Positions 1-10,885 of a DNA stretch of 64,000 bases are shown one piece after another (within the stretch, counting starts at the first letter, position 1; each line of letters opens with the position of its first letter). The notes under the pieces were generated by a model. That model worked only from the letters and a program-made list of their open reading frames with translations, did not search any database and was not told where the DNA came from. Where the stretch lies: the NCBI GenBank assembly GCA_026419785.1, contig JAODTK010005844.1, forward strand, positions 1 to 64,000, read 5' to 3'. The translations under genes and the position numbers were made by a program. The DNA is from Sclerodactyla briareus (lineage: Eukaryota > Echinodermata > Holothuroidea > Dendrochirotida > Sclerodactylidae).

Positions 1-1308
1 GCTTATCACAAATCGTACCTATGGAATGAAAATGATTTCCTCACGTGAAATGCTAGTTCTACTTTACAGGTTGAGTTGAGCGGGTAGAAAACTGGTTCAA
101 TCAACCCTTTCCGAGGCGAACCACTCGATCGGTTGGATATTGACCGTTTTCCGCTGATCAAGTTCCATCTTTCATTTCAATAGACCTCAAAACATGGCTT
201 GGTAAGATTGAAACATTAGTTGGTTAACATCATTTCCCACGAAAGTAACCGTCTCACCTGTGTTCACTTGGGTTTGTTGTCATTTTACTTACTTGTAATT
301 CGAATTCATATCATCGTCGTAGTGTTTTTAGGTCTGACTTAGCCTACTATTCACACTAATCATGTGTTAAGTGCTCGCCCTACTTAGGCATATTTACTAC
401 ACAGTAGTATAGTAGACCGCTAGACGGTAGGCCAATCAAGTTGTCCAATTGCTACGGTGCCGGTGGTGAAGTGCGCCAGTCTAGGCATTTTATTTGGTAT
501 AAACTTCATTTCAACGGGTTTATTACCTATTATTGCAAATGCACAATTGATTTTTGCCTGTTTCATTTTCCAACTCCAGATAATAAATTTCATCAATTGA
601 TCAGGTCTAACGTTTGGCTGCACCCCTCCATTTTGATCATCCTACAGTTGAAGAGATGTGAAGAAGTTTTTTCATATAACAGTATAATATATAACATGAT
701 GGGGTTACTTTTGATAATTGAGAGTAAAATTCATATAGAAGTGTTAATGTAACCCATCCCATTTAGAACAGCATAAAATTATCTAAAGGGGGTGGACACC
801 ACCGCCCCTTAGGCCCTCCCACGTATCTGTCGTTAAAGTTTCATCCCCCTCATTAAAACTTTCTACGCCACTGCAAGTTCTTCTCTATCAACGAGAACAA
901 GGGTGGGGGAGAGGGGGTTGTGGTGACTGCTCAATCAATGAGTGGCGCTTCGCATACCTAACCATATACCCCATTACCCTCAACTTGCCATTTTGGGCCC
1001 ACTTTATCGCATTCATTCTCAACTTTAACTGATTTTTTTTCTTCACTTATCTTCTTCCTTGTTTTATCCCTTTCTATTCCCTCCCCTACTACTCCTTCAT
1101 TTCCTTCCCTGTTTTTTTAGCATTAAGAATTTCCACATTCCGCTGTCCTGAATGTTACTCTTACTCCCCAATCAGTGCTCGAAATATCTACCTGATCAGC
1201 AGTTGTCCGTCGGCCCTAACTCGTAACTACCACTAGCCCGAGCAAAAATTTGACTAGCCCGATCAAATTTATTAAGGCTTAAGCTATTGCTACACCAGTT
1301 AAACTGTA
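1..1308. other. Non-coding stretch, nothing recognised
   Basis: I see no open frame with family resemblance, no splice-bounded exon and no repeat structure that I can name. A pyrimidine-rich tract covers roughly 1020-1110. Near 1231-1270 a short motif starting ACTAGCCCGA occurs twice in a row, just upstream of the A-run at 1310. The reading frames here are short and of random composition. Confidence 0.5.
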
Positions 1309-1309
1309 T

Positions 1310-1330
1310 AAAAAAAAAAAAAAAAAAAAA
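1310..1330 (+). repeat. Poly(A) tract
   Basis: About 21 consecutive A residues. A long A-run in this kind of genome may mark the 3' tail of a retroposed sequence whose body would lie immediately upstream. I could not recognise a SINE, LINE or processed gene in the preceding few hundred bases, so only the tract itself is supported. Confidence 0.8.
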
Positions 1331-1608
1331 CAAAACATATAGCCATGGGTTGCGGGCTGGGGATAATCACCCATGCGATACCATTCCTGCTTTCATCCCA
1401 TAGCAACTGACTGTCCCACAGGGCACATCCTCACGGCACATTCGTCCTGGCCCATAGTGAATGTGTCTTCCTCCCAGGCAAAATTGGATTTGGTGTGACT
1501 AAATAAGAAAACCAAATGATAATTTAGAGAAAAAAATCCACAATGTAGCCATTACTACCTAGCTACTGAACTTGCTATGCTTGTCGGTGGTAACAGGGAC
1601 CACACTTA

Positions 1609-2502
1609 GCCGCGTTCCATGCACGCGGGCGGGGCGGTTGGCGGGGGGGGGGGGCTTCTAATCGCTCATCGTTTATTTCAATTGGCCGTTCCAATGCACG
1701 CTGGCGGGCGAGTGGGCGGGCTTTTTCTCGAATCGGTCGTTTAGCGATTTTTTCCGCCCGCCCGCGTGTCCGCGTGGGTATTTTGCAATCCATTCCCGGG
1801 GATTTCCCTTCATCTACCGGGCTGGCCGTAAATGGACGAGGAGAGGGCAATTTTAGGTTCAAATAATGTTCCACAACATTCCTAACTGTTTTCAACACTA
1901 GGTGTGAGATTTTATACAGATTGTGTCTAAATTCAACACTAGACCACCTTTTTGAAGAACACTATTTACATGTTTAAATCCATGATATGTCAAGTATTTG
2001 CTATTAAATCTCCAAAACCTGTCAATTGTAAGTTTTAATGGTGGGCCATAATCATTGACATTCAGAACACTGGTTTTCATAAAATGAACACCGGTGTTCG
2101 TTTTAAACCCTGTATGCGTCCGGTGTTTGACAACAACGTCAACGCCATGACAACAATGACAATGACAACAACGACAACCGAACAACAACGATGACATACG
2201 ACAACATGCAAACAACACACAACAACAACAACGTCAACGACACGGAACAACGACAACAACACAACATTAATAATACCAATATAACATTAATATAACAATA
2301 ATAAATAACAATGTTAATAATAGTAGGCTCCATAGGTTCTTATTAGCGCATATACACACTTAAAGTGAGAAGAGGTGCGTGACTCGAGAAAACGCCCGCC
2401 GCCCGCCTGCGTGCATGGAAACGAGTCTTCCAAACGCCCGCCCGTCCGCCGCCCGTCCGCCCGCCCGCCCTCCCACCCCTCCCCGCTTGCATGGAACGCA
2501 GC
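1609..2502. mobile_element. Non-autonomous DNA transposon (PIF/Harbinger-like MITE)
   Basis: The two ends are inverted copies. The left end reads GCCGCGTTCCATGCACGCGG, and the right end, read on the minus strand, is GCTGCGTTCCATGCAAGCGG. The trinucleotide TTA flanks both sides (1606-1608 and 2503-2505), which fits a 3-bp TTA target-site duplication as in PIF/Harbinger elements. The GC-rich inverted arms extend about 110 bp and contain a second internal copy of the TTCCATGCACG motif on each side, so the ends are composite. There is no transposase frame; the 894-bp body is non-coding and AT-rich with a degenerate CAA-type repeat in the middle. The superfamily call rests on the TTA duplication and the terminal pattern only, with no transposase to confirm it. 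Confidence 0.7.
2128..2310 (+). repeat. Degenerate CAA/CAACG simple repeat
   Basis: This is an imperfect trinucleotide-rich run (CAACAA, CAACG and GACAAC variants) that turns into an ATTAATA-rich run near 2262-2310. It lies inside the MITE at 1609-2502. The apparent minus-strand frames across it are Val/Leu/Cys-rich translations of this repeat and not genes. Confidence 0.75.
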
Positions 2503-2505
2503 TTA

Positions 2506-4219
2506 AGCCAAAAAACAGCCTAGATCAGAAAAGTGATTATTTGAGAAACTTTCAAATAACATATTCAATCTTTGTGCAAAGTGTTTGTATCAACCCATCT
2601 ACATGCCTGTTTCATTATTTGAATGATTTTGAATGTGTTTCAGATTGGCAGATTTTAACGTTATTTACATTGACCTGTTCCCTTCCCATAGGTTAACCGA
2701 ATGTGTACATAAACCAGTTCTACCAATCCTGTCAATCGCACGTTATCGATGTGTAGGGTGAAAATATGTTTTCTCCTCCATGTTTTGGTGTGACGATGTC
2801 TGACACCCAATGATGAGGATTCATACATTGTGCCTGGAGGCCTGTTTGGAAAGATTGCAATTTACTATTCCTGTTATGAACCAGTCGAGTCATTCCCATA
2901 TAATTTAGTTTCGTCGATCCACACCTTAGCGTGAACAACTGATCGTAATGCACAGTACACTAGGTGAGTCTGTGTACACGTGTGGCCGGGCGTTTCTTGT
3001 ACAAACCCCCTTTTTGTTAATGGGACTAACGATCGTTGATCTTCCCCCTACATTTCGTGACGTCCGAGTGTCAGTGTCATGGCCGATGTTGGAGGCCTTC
3101 GCAGAAGGTCATTTTCTGCGAATATTTAGTTTCAATACTGCTAGTTTGCTCAGTAGTGGCCGCTTATGAAAAGTCATTGGAGGAGTTCAGGATCAGTCGT
3201 TAGTTTTTAATTTTAGTGTCTAGACCTTCCACTGAATTTTCTCACTAGCCGACGGGCAGCTGACAAGCGGAGTTTCTAGTAGCCTGAACTGAACTCGAGT
3301 AGACCCGGGTTATCGGGCTTACGTAAATTTAGAGCACTGTCCCCAAGGCTACGCCAGCTGAAGCTGTATGAAATAAACCTGCTAGACATTTATTTTGTGA
3401 TAGCACATGTATGTGTAGACACCTGGGGGTAAAAAGGGACACTGTTTTCGAATCGAACTTACCTTAGCAACATGATAATAGAACAGTTTCGCGAACTAAA
3501 ATCAGGGGTGGAATGATTATTCAGCGAAATGGGCCCATCACGAGTGGAACTTACACAAAAATGGCCGAATGGGGGATTTGGTCTCGCTTTTGACAGTGGA
3601 CCTTCAATCGTACTTTGTTGCTTCAGTTTCCGGAACTTGGATAGGGACTGATAGTATGGACTGCATATGGAGCATACATCAGTTGACGTACTGCCTCGGG
3701 TTTCCGCTTTCTACCAGTGTCCGACATTTCCCAGGTACCATTATCGATACTGTACAACTAACACATGCAATTCAAATCCTCTTTTTCACCAATAGTTTGG
3801 TGATTTTTTACCTACAGTGTACCTACTTAATATTTATGATTGAAACCGTGATGTCGAATGTAAACCTTCTCCTGATTGGTCTATCACATCTTGACAGGGA
3901 GGAAAATCGCTTGCTGACCGATTCCCAATCAGTTTTTAGTGTGACCCCTAAGGATCAGGAGCGAGCAAGTTTGTTCACTGCGAGGTAGATTGTCGATTGA
4001 TTCCTCTTGGTTGCCATGAGAGGAGCAGTTCAATTCTTACTAAAACTCATTGGTATGCTGGTTGGTTTGTACTCTGGGTCTTTTGGTGGGTTGGGGCTTT
4101 TGTTAGACTGTAGCTTCCTGCTAAATCGTGAGGAAATCATCTCAAAGTTCTGTTTTGTCCGCAAATAGTGGCGCTAGGAACCACCCAATGTGAAAAATAC
4201 TGGCACTGAAAGGGTTAAC
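2506..4219. other. Non-coding stretch, nothing recognised
   Basis: No family resemblance or repeat was found. A plus-strand frame of 139 codons at 3569-3988 is open but has mixed, low-complexity-free composition without motifs, splice sites or similarity that I recognise, so I do not call it a gene. Confidence 0.4.
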
Positions 4220-4600
4220 ATGAAGGGTCATGAGGATATGCTGCTTTTGGTATTAATTTTGGTACATCTATCTGATAGAACTCAATCAAATCTACCACTT
4301 GTTGAGACCCTTTTTACAAGGGGAAAAAAATATCTGGACCATTACTTTCAAAGTATTCCAAATTTTTTGAGCAGGCCAGTGCCGTGTTTTACACTAGTCC
4401 GGGATTGCGCTGATCGCTGCCTCAAAAACTCAAAATCCTGCGGGAATTTCCCACATGGAATTGCAAAATCTGCACCTGTTTTCAAACCATCACAATCTTG
4501 GTTATCTCAGGGCCGATGTATGCAATATCTTTATGTGTATCAGACTGTATTACGTGGCAGACATGAGATCAAAACACTATTTGCATGTTACTACGATTAA
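4220..4600 (+). CDS. Hypothetical secreted cysteine-containing protein (unconfirmed ORF)
   Basis: From the ATG at 4220 the frame runs 126 codons to a stop. An earlier in-frame ATG at 4190 would put ten polar residues in front of the hydrophobic segment, so the later start gives a better signal peptide. Residues 1 to about 23 (MKGHED then LLLVLILVHL) look like a signal peptide. A cysteine pattern C-x7-C-x3-C-x6-C follows around residues 63-82, including RDCADRCLKNSKSC, which is loosely similar to the first half of a PAN/apple module. The reading frame may be interrupted around 4455-4600, where a second overlapping frame also stays open to 4709. I recognise no family member, and the ORF may be spurious or the first exon of a longer gene. 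Confidence 0.25.
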   Translation: MKGHEDMLLLVLILVHLSDRTQSNLPLVETLFTRGKKYLDHYFQSIPNFLSRPVPCFTLVRDCADRCLKNSKSCGNFPHGIAKSAPVFKPSQSWLSQGRCMQYLYVYQTVLRGRHEIKTLFACYYD

Positions 4601-6425
4601 CATGATTAACTCAGAACTACCGGATGTACAATTCTATGATACCCTGTGGAAATGGAAACCAATCACTGTAAATAACTTAGAAATACTCCGCGAACTGCAC
4701 ACATTTTAAAAAATTCCTGAATGATGAACAGCAGGAGTGTGTTAATACAAACACCGTTCTCACACAAATTGTAGCATGTTCTTGCAAGATGTTTTACGCT
4801 GTTCATAGTTTTGTTTTAGGCCAAGTTTGGTCTTTGTAGTACAAATCATAGCAAGTTCAAGTAGTTTTAGGGGGCCTACTGCTGGCTATCCTGTTTGCCT
4901 GAAAGAACATTTAATACTAGTTTTATTATTTAGCCGGAAAAATGTTGCTGTTGAAGATTTTGCCCTTTAGGCGACAGTACTGTAGCTATATATGGGAAGC
5001 AGAACGGTAAATTGCATGGGGCTCATTATTCCATGTACGCTACTGGCCTATATATACATGTAACTTGTGTTGCCAATAGTTTGCATGCAGCCTTTAGAGA
5101 AAGGGAGTAAGGGAGACAAACTTGGGCCAAAAGGGAGGCTGTAACCCCTTAGCAGCCCACTGCACAACCCTTCCTATTGTTGAAAAAACTGGCATGTTCG
5201 GCAAAGCATGTACGTAATAAAAATTCACTTATAGCTGTATTTTCTCAGACCTCTCCCCCTTAGATTTCAGAATCCCCCCCTTTGAAAAACTGTGGGAGGG
5301 GTGTGTGGTGGGTGGGGAAATTCCACCCCCATTTGAGACCTAGTGATCCACGCCCAGTGCCATTTCTGAAATTGAATATCCTGAAATTCAATTCAAGGTT
5401 TGGTAGAGAATTTTCATTCTCTTTTCGATGGTGTAATAGGTGGCAAGTGCGAACCTTAATAAATGAAACTTCATTAGTGATAAAAGTAATGGACTTAAAA
5501 CCAACTCCATTTTTTGTAAGAAATACAGTAGGCATAACAATTACTTACAACAGAACAAGTGGGAGTACGTTCTATTTTTTTTTCATGACTTTCCAGCTTT
5601 GATATGGGTATGTCCTGAGCTCAGGGGTGGCCATATCCCCCCACTCTCCAGCTATCGACCTCACACCATTCTGCCAATTCTCTTCGATTTTTGGGCATCC
5701 TCCCATCAACGCAAACCGACCGCCTGAATCTCCTCCATCTGCCTCTTCCATGTTATCTTCGGTAGTCCTTATCAGGTATTCCTCCCTCTCTTGGTCTACC
5801 CCTATCGAACTCCATGCCTTCCTCGCACATGATCCCATCCCTCCCTCAGCAGATGTCCATACCGTTGCACTCCATTCGCCTTCCCCAGCTGTTTTCCTTA
5901 ATCCTCCTGACCACGCATCTCCCTCAAGTCCCATCATCTAGGCTCTTCCTGTAGCGGAGCTTTACTCTCACACAATCACTCACCATTGCCCTCCTCAGTC
6001 CATCTCAGTATCCCCTCTCATTTCCTCTCAACCACTATGCCTCACTCGCAATATCCCACACAGCTGCGATAGACCCTTCCTTTTGTTCTCAAGGAAAACC
6101 TATGTACATGTAGTAAACTCCCCCACATTCCCTGAACTTTATCATCAAGCCTTGCTTCTTGCTCTGAGTGCTACTTCACAACCCACCGCTTGCATCCACC
6201 TTGTCGCCGAATTCAAACCCTTGCATGTATCCACCCTCTCACACAAATCTTCACTTGTTGCCCACCATAGCCTCTCTTTCTTGCATCTTCACAAACAATA
6301 TCTCTGACTCTTACCAGTTCTCAGGGCACCCTTTCTTATGTTACAACATCGCCATTGATCCATTATACAAACTGAATTTTGAGATTTTAAAGATGCCCAA
6401 GATTGACTGGTGGGAATGTGGATAG
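4601..6425. other. Non-coding stretch with long pyrimidine-rich segment
   Basis: No gene is recognisable. Roughly 5590-6310 is strongly C/T-rich on the plus strand (many TCC, CTCC and CCAT words), which creates open but Pro/Ser/His-rich frames on both strands that I do not accept as genes. A C-run and short G-rich segment lie at 5270-5330. Confidence 0.45.
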
Positions 6426-6429
6426 TGTT

Positions 6430-6530
6430 GAGGTTAGTAATGTTTTATAGCGCCATCTCTATATAATAGTCGTAAGCGCGTTAACAACAATAAAAAGCAT
6501 AATGCTCTCCTGAGCAAGCCAAAACAAAAA
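6430..6530. repeat. SINE- or LINE-tail-like sequence
   Basis: The segment begins GTTAGTAATGTTTTATAGCGC and continues with a GCGCGTTAACAAC motif. Similar 'TTATAGCGC ... GCGC' or 'TAAAGCGC' segments occur at about 25,700 and 42,270 in this window, and near the 3' end of the LINE at 52,150-52,230. This suggests a common 3'-tail family. The borders are not defined and no RNA polymerase III boxes were securely identified. Confidence 0.3.
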
Positions 6531-7369
6531 TCACAAGTGATAGCAATACATAGTATAGGACAAGAACGTGACCAAAGACGGATCACTAAGGCTATACCGA
6601 AGAAGACTGAACAAAAATCACATGTTTGAGCTGGGGACCTTAAAGTGGATCAGGGAACTTGAAGCATGCATTGAAGCGGGAAGCGACGAAGGCACGATCG
6701 CCAAGGTTCTCGAATTGGTCCTAGGAATCTTTAGAAGAATTGAGTTGCCCCATCTTAGTTGGTATTCTGGTAATTTCTGCGAACAATCATTAGATTAAGG
6801 TATGATGGGGATGATTTGCGAGTGCCTTGTAAGTAAGAACGCCAATCTAAATAGTTACGGTATAAACAGGAACCAATGCAGATTTTTAAGATGGTCTTGG
6901 ATGTGGTCAAATTTTGATACCCGACACACAAAGCGAGCTGCGGCTTTTTTGAATCTTTTGGGAGAAGGCAATTATGATAGCAAGAAAAGAAGTCCATAAC
7001 GCAGAGAATTAAATACTCGAGGTGGACGTAAGATGAAGAGCATGAACAAGTATTCAGGGTTTCCTTGGTGAGGAATAGATGATGGTATGAAGATGTAGAG
7101 ATGATAATTAGCAGTTCTGCAGACCTTGGTGAGTACTCAGAACTATTTAATTCTCGTGTTAAATCACCCAAGATGCGTACCTGTGGACACTTTCAATTTG
7201 GACATCGCATACGGTATTTGCATGAGGAAGTGAACGTTGCTAGCCATCTGTTCTGGTACACCAGAGCATAGTATTCAGTCTACAGTATTTATTCAATTTT
7301 ATTTGCCAGCATCCATGTTTGACTCACCAAACAATAGAATTCTCCAAGGAAAAGGATTGCTCACGCTCC
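6531..7369. other. Unclassified, possibly untranslated part of a minus-strand LINE
   Basis: There are open frames on both strands (for example 6568-6798 plus and 6755-7171 minus), but none resembles a known protein. The position immediately downstream, in minus-strand sense, of a LINE reverse-transcriptase fragment makes a 3' LINE region a reasonable guess. Confidence 0.3.
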
Positions 7370-8480
7370 CCATTGGTCTTAGAGGGATTGGAAAAAGACT
7401 AGAAATTTGGTGATCGTCAGCATAGCCATCATATTACAGAATGATGCTGTGTTATGTAAAATAGTGGATGACATAGTTAAAAAAACAACCAACGGGCCAA
7501 GACAAGACCCTTGTGGAACACCATATTTTGGTTCGACAGGATCAGTAATTGGTCTCCACCGTAACAACCTGCTGCCGGTTGTGAGATGGGACTGGACCAG
7601 TTACAGAGCTGGGCCCGTAACCCCAACTCCATCGGAAGGAGGGACAACATGACGCGTGGTCAAATTGTTGTACGAGCGGCACTAAATCCAATGAATCAAG
7701 CTGGGCGGCACCTTCTCGTTATCCGCTTTAGGAGGATATCAGACTGGATTTTTAGGAGATCAGTTTTCAGTACTGTGGTTGCTCCTATTGCGGACTGAAG
7801 TCAGGAAGGTTCGGCATTAATATACATTGTGGGAAGGAGATGGGAATAGCAGCCCTTTTCGTAGTAGAGATGAAGGAGAGGTTACTGATCAGCCCGGCGA
7901 TAATTAGCATAGGTTGGATCTAGACCCTGTTTCTAAGCACCGGTTTTGTCACGGACAGCGGATCGCCATCTGCGGAAAAGTGACCAGGAATTCATGGAGA
8001 GAATTTGATCATTCAGTAATAGTGGCAAAGCAGAATATCAACTCACTCTTTAACAAGGAAAAGTAGGAAGGGAGGATAGAGAGAAGACATTGCTTGTTGG
8101 GGGCAGAATATGAGAGTTCTTAACAAGCACTTCAGTGAGGTCCTGAAACTCGGTGAACAACTCACCTGGGTTGCGTAAGGCTGGTGGAACAAAGAAAACT
8201 CATCAGGACTGATCAAACCTATGCTTCTCATCAATTTAATTTTATGAAAAAAGTCACAACGTATTGGCTAGTTCATGGACGATCGTGTGTTCAGGAAGTG
8301 GCATTGATCTGTCTTTGGGAGATTGCCTTGATCAGCTGGAAGAGCTTCTTCTGGTCGCCGTTACACTCATCTATCTGGGTTGAATAATAATCAATCCGGG
8401 CCTGATCCATCTCCATTTTGTTTCTTGCAGATGTTACGCTTCTCTTTAAACACAGACCATGTCGATGACATGGTTGGATG
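7370..8480 (-). mobile_element. Non-LTR retrotransposon fragment (reverse transcriptase, degraded)
   Basis: On the minus strand the RT motif YGVPQGSCLGPL is readable at about 7494-7535, and the catalytic YADD box is encoded at 7413-7424. Upstream in element order, about 8300-8460 encodes ARNKMEMDQARIDYY followed by a GDQKKLFQLIKAI segment, which is the typical stretch between endonuclease and RT in CR1/L2/Jockey-type LINEs. Several frame changes separate these pieces, so it is a broken copy or is affected by sequencing indels. No endonuclease domain is visible. Downstream RT motifs after YADD are missing or unrecognisable. Confidence 0.7.
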
Positions 8481-8539
8481 CTAACGCAAAAATTTAGTCT
8501 TCTAGGATACAGACCAATTGTAGCAATCGCTTGATTGCC

Positions 8540-8615
8540 AGAATGATGGTGGCGTGACGTACTTTGAGTTCCAAAGGTCCAATCACCAGACCTTGAGGAA
8601 CACCCCAAATCGATT
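8540..8615 (-). mobile_element. Second short LINE RT fragment
   Basis: The minus strand encodes WGVPQGLVIGPLEL at about 8570-8606, another copy of the RT 'GVPQG' block. In minus-strand order it lies upstream of the pre-RT segment of the neighbouring LINE, so it cannot belong to the same continuous copy. It is cut off at its 5' side by the start of the DIRS terminal repeat near 8628, which suggests that the DIRS element landed in or beside it. Confidence 0.5.
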
Positions 8616-8627
8616 CACTTACTCAAC

Positions 8628-8745
8628 TACCCCATATTGCACTTTGCACCCCACCCCGCGCAATGAACATTTTGGCAATCTTTCGGAAGTCAGGCGGGCA
8701 ACCCCAGGGCCTTCTTATTTTGCCGCCAAACCTGAAAGTCATGAG
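8628..8745 (+). repeat. Left inverted terminal repeat of DIRS element
   Basis: The sequence around TACCCCATATTGCACTTTGC is the reverse complement of the right end at 16,361-16,394, and over about 110 bp also of 18,380-18,495. The shared words include GGCAATCTTTCGGAAGTC, GGCAACCCCA and CTTCTTATTTT. This inverted pairing is what defines the element as DIRS-like and sets its left boundary within a few bases. Confidence 0.75.
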
Positions 8746-8941
8746 TATCTTGGCTCTATTATTTCACCGTTTTTCATCGCTGAAAAGCGCTCTCTATGTG
8801 TCAACTTCGTCAGAAAGCTGAAGAACGTTTTTCCACGATCGTCGTCAGAGAGAAAGTTATCCTAGCGGTTTTTGAGTGGGATTTTGGAATGAATTCTTTC
8901 GCTGTGATCCGTTTTGCGGTAAGTCCGTTTGAGCCTAGGCT

Positions 8942-9530
8942 GTGATGCACAGTCGGAGGTGTGGTTCCCCACGGAGCCTAACAACGCGGGGGGGTGTGGG
9001 CTCCTATTGTGTTAGGTGCGGTCAGGGCTGGCTGTTGTACGGGTTGCGTTCCTGCCTAGCCTCCTACCCTCACTTCCCCCCTTCCCGGGGTTCCCCCTCG
9101 CCATCACCATCCCCTTCCTTCCAGGGTGGTGGCTCCCCGCGTGCGGCGCTAGGGGGACTGTACCGCAAAAGAGCGGTGTGAAAGCGGGAGACCGGGGGGT
9201 TGTCGGGTTTGTTAAAAGGTGACCTGGTTTTAAGTAGCTCCCGTTCTGAGATTGGCGAAAGTCCTTTTAATGATGATTATGTATCGCTATACAAATATCA
9301 TGATCATGTTGCATGTTTATCGGAAGTAGGCCAGTTTTGGCTCTCGAAATCTCACCATATGTGTTTGTGGTTTGTAGTTTGATGATGCAATGTATTCGCA
9401 ATTCGCTAACATTATAGTTATTGCATTTTGTGAGTCTCCAATAGTGATATTGTTTATGTATTTATCACATATATGTTTATTGTCCGGGCAGGGTTTTGCT
9501 CCGGAAGCATATTCCCCTTAGCGGCAAGTT
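8942..9530. other. DIRS 5' region, no clear protein
   Basis: GC-rich sequence (8940-9220) turns AT-rich around 9240-9480. Short frames exist on the plus strand (8942-9181 and 9016-9222) but without motifs. I take this as the untranslated or decayed start of the DIRS element. Confidence 0.3.
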
Positions 9531-10830
9531 TTCCTTCCGATCCGGAAAAGGTGCGCCAGCTGCCGAAATCTTCAGACCGTTCAACGGGGACAACATATCA
9601 AGGCCCCCGCTGAGAACATGACGCAAAGTTGCAGGTGTGAGGTTTGCGCACCAGGGCCCGAGTATCGATTCCGGAGATCACCGGTGGGGAGTACAAAAAA
9701 GAAGGGGAACGTAGCTCAAGGGTCTCGTCTCGTCCGCCTAGACGAAGAAGCCTTCTAGTGGAAGGGGCCCAGGAAGAGAGCGACGCCCGAGGGAGACAGG
9801 CGTGAGCTTGGCCCGTCCGGGGCCGTGGGTGTGGCTTGTTAGCTCCGATTCCCACAGGCACTTAAAGTCTGGGTCGTCCCGCTTCATAGGAGCTGGGTAG
9901 GACACCTAAGCCAGGAGGCAACATCAGGTTGCTTGCACGCCGAGAAGCCGACTCTGCCGAGTCCTTCCCTCGGCGCTGGACCCGAACAGGGTGTCGTTAC
10001 ACCTCAGGACGGTCCCCCCGGGGGGGGGGGAGGTACACGAAGGTGAGGTGGCCAACTCAGGCGGGGCGGCGAAGTGGCTCGTCTTGGCCTGGCCAGGGCT
10101 GCATCCGCGTGCGGACGGGGCTGCGGCGGGCCAGGGGAAGGCCCGGCATGGCTCTGAGCCCGGACCGTCGATCTGGGCTACCGGGCCAGTGGAGGGCCCA
10201 AGGGTCGATCAGGGCTCCTCAGACACGGCCCGCATTTCCAGCTTCCTCGCACCGAGGGTCTCAGTGAATGGAAGTAGTAGTGAACTCCACGAGTTAGCCC
10301 GGTCGGTCCGCAGAAAAACCACATGTCTCGTCTTCGGTTATCCCAGATCCGGACATAGGACATCGTTCCATTCTTCGAGGAAACATAAGAGCAAACGTCG
10401 CACGTACAGCCGTAGGAATGCCCCGTAACGGGGGTCCTCATCGTCCAGATACTCTGCTTCAGATCGGATAGCGATCCCTCCGAGGAGAGGAAGTAAGGGC
10501 CCACTGTCCCAGGATTTACAGGGTGGCTTCACGGAACAGTTGCGCCAGTTCTTCAGCCAGGTTGATGGCCACAGATGCCAGGGCCCTCGCAGCTAGACAC
10601 TTCCCAGTAATGGCAAGGGCCCGGGCGGACTATACGGAGGTTTAGTAGGCCTCAGTGGACGTCGAGATCCTCAGCAGTCGGATTCTCGAGATTCTGACCA
10701 GGCGGAAAGTGCCGAGGCGCCTCCTTGGCACAGAGATCCACCAGGAGGCGTTTGAGAGAGCAGTGCAGACTATCCGCGGGGTTATGGGCACGGGCGTAAC
10801 TCCGGGGGGTGGGGATGCGGGGGATGTATC
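9530..10830. pseudogene. GC-rich DIRS gag-like region, broken frames
   Basis: The block is much more GC-rich than its surroundings and similar in composition to the recognisable DIRS coding part at 12.1-16.4 kb. Plus-strand frames at 9929-10,267, 9991-10,428 and 10,655-10,849 and minus-strand frames at 9598-9861 and 10,178-10,504 all end early. The minus-strand reading at about 10,505-10,600 contains an Ala/Leu-rich helical stretch (LAARALASVAINLAEEL), so the coding strand is not settled. It could be gag of this element or a fragment of a second, oppositely oriented one. Confidence 0.35.
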
Positions 10831-10885
10831 CCCCCCACTTTTGAGGTAGGGGGGGATGAGCATGTACAAAACATCCCCCCCAGTT
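10805..10885. repeat. G/C-run bearing inverted repeat, possible small MITE end
   Basis: GGGGGATGTATCCCCCCC, GGTAGGGGGGGATGAGC and AACATCCCCCCC occur within 80 bp and can pair with each other. This marks the switch from the GC-rich DIRS block to AT-richer sequence, so it may be the edge of an inserted element. No second end or target-site duplication was found. Confidence 0.35.

Noticed and set aside
3569..3988. 139-codon plus-strand frame
   Set aside because: No signal, domain, splice context or similarity. Length alone is not enough in a 64-kb window.
9530..10830. GC-rich block considered as ribosomal DNA
   Set aside because: No conserved rRNA core words were seen, and composition and position fit a DIRS coding region better.
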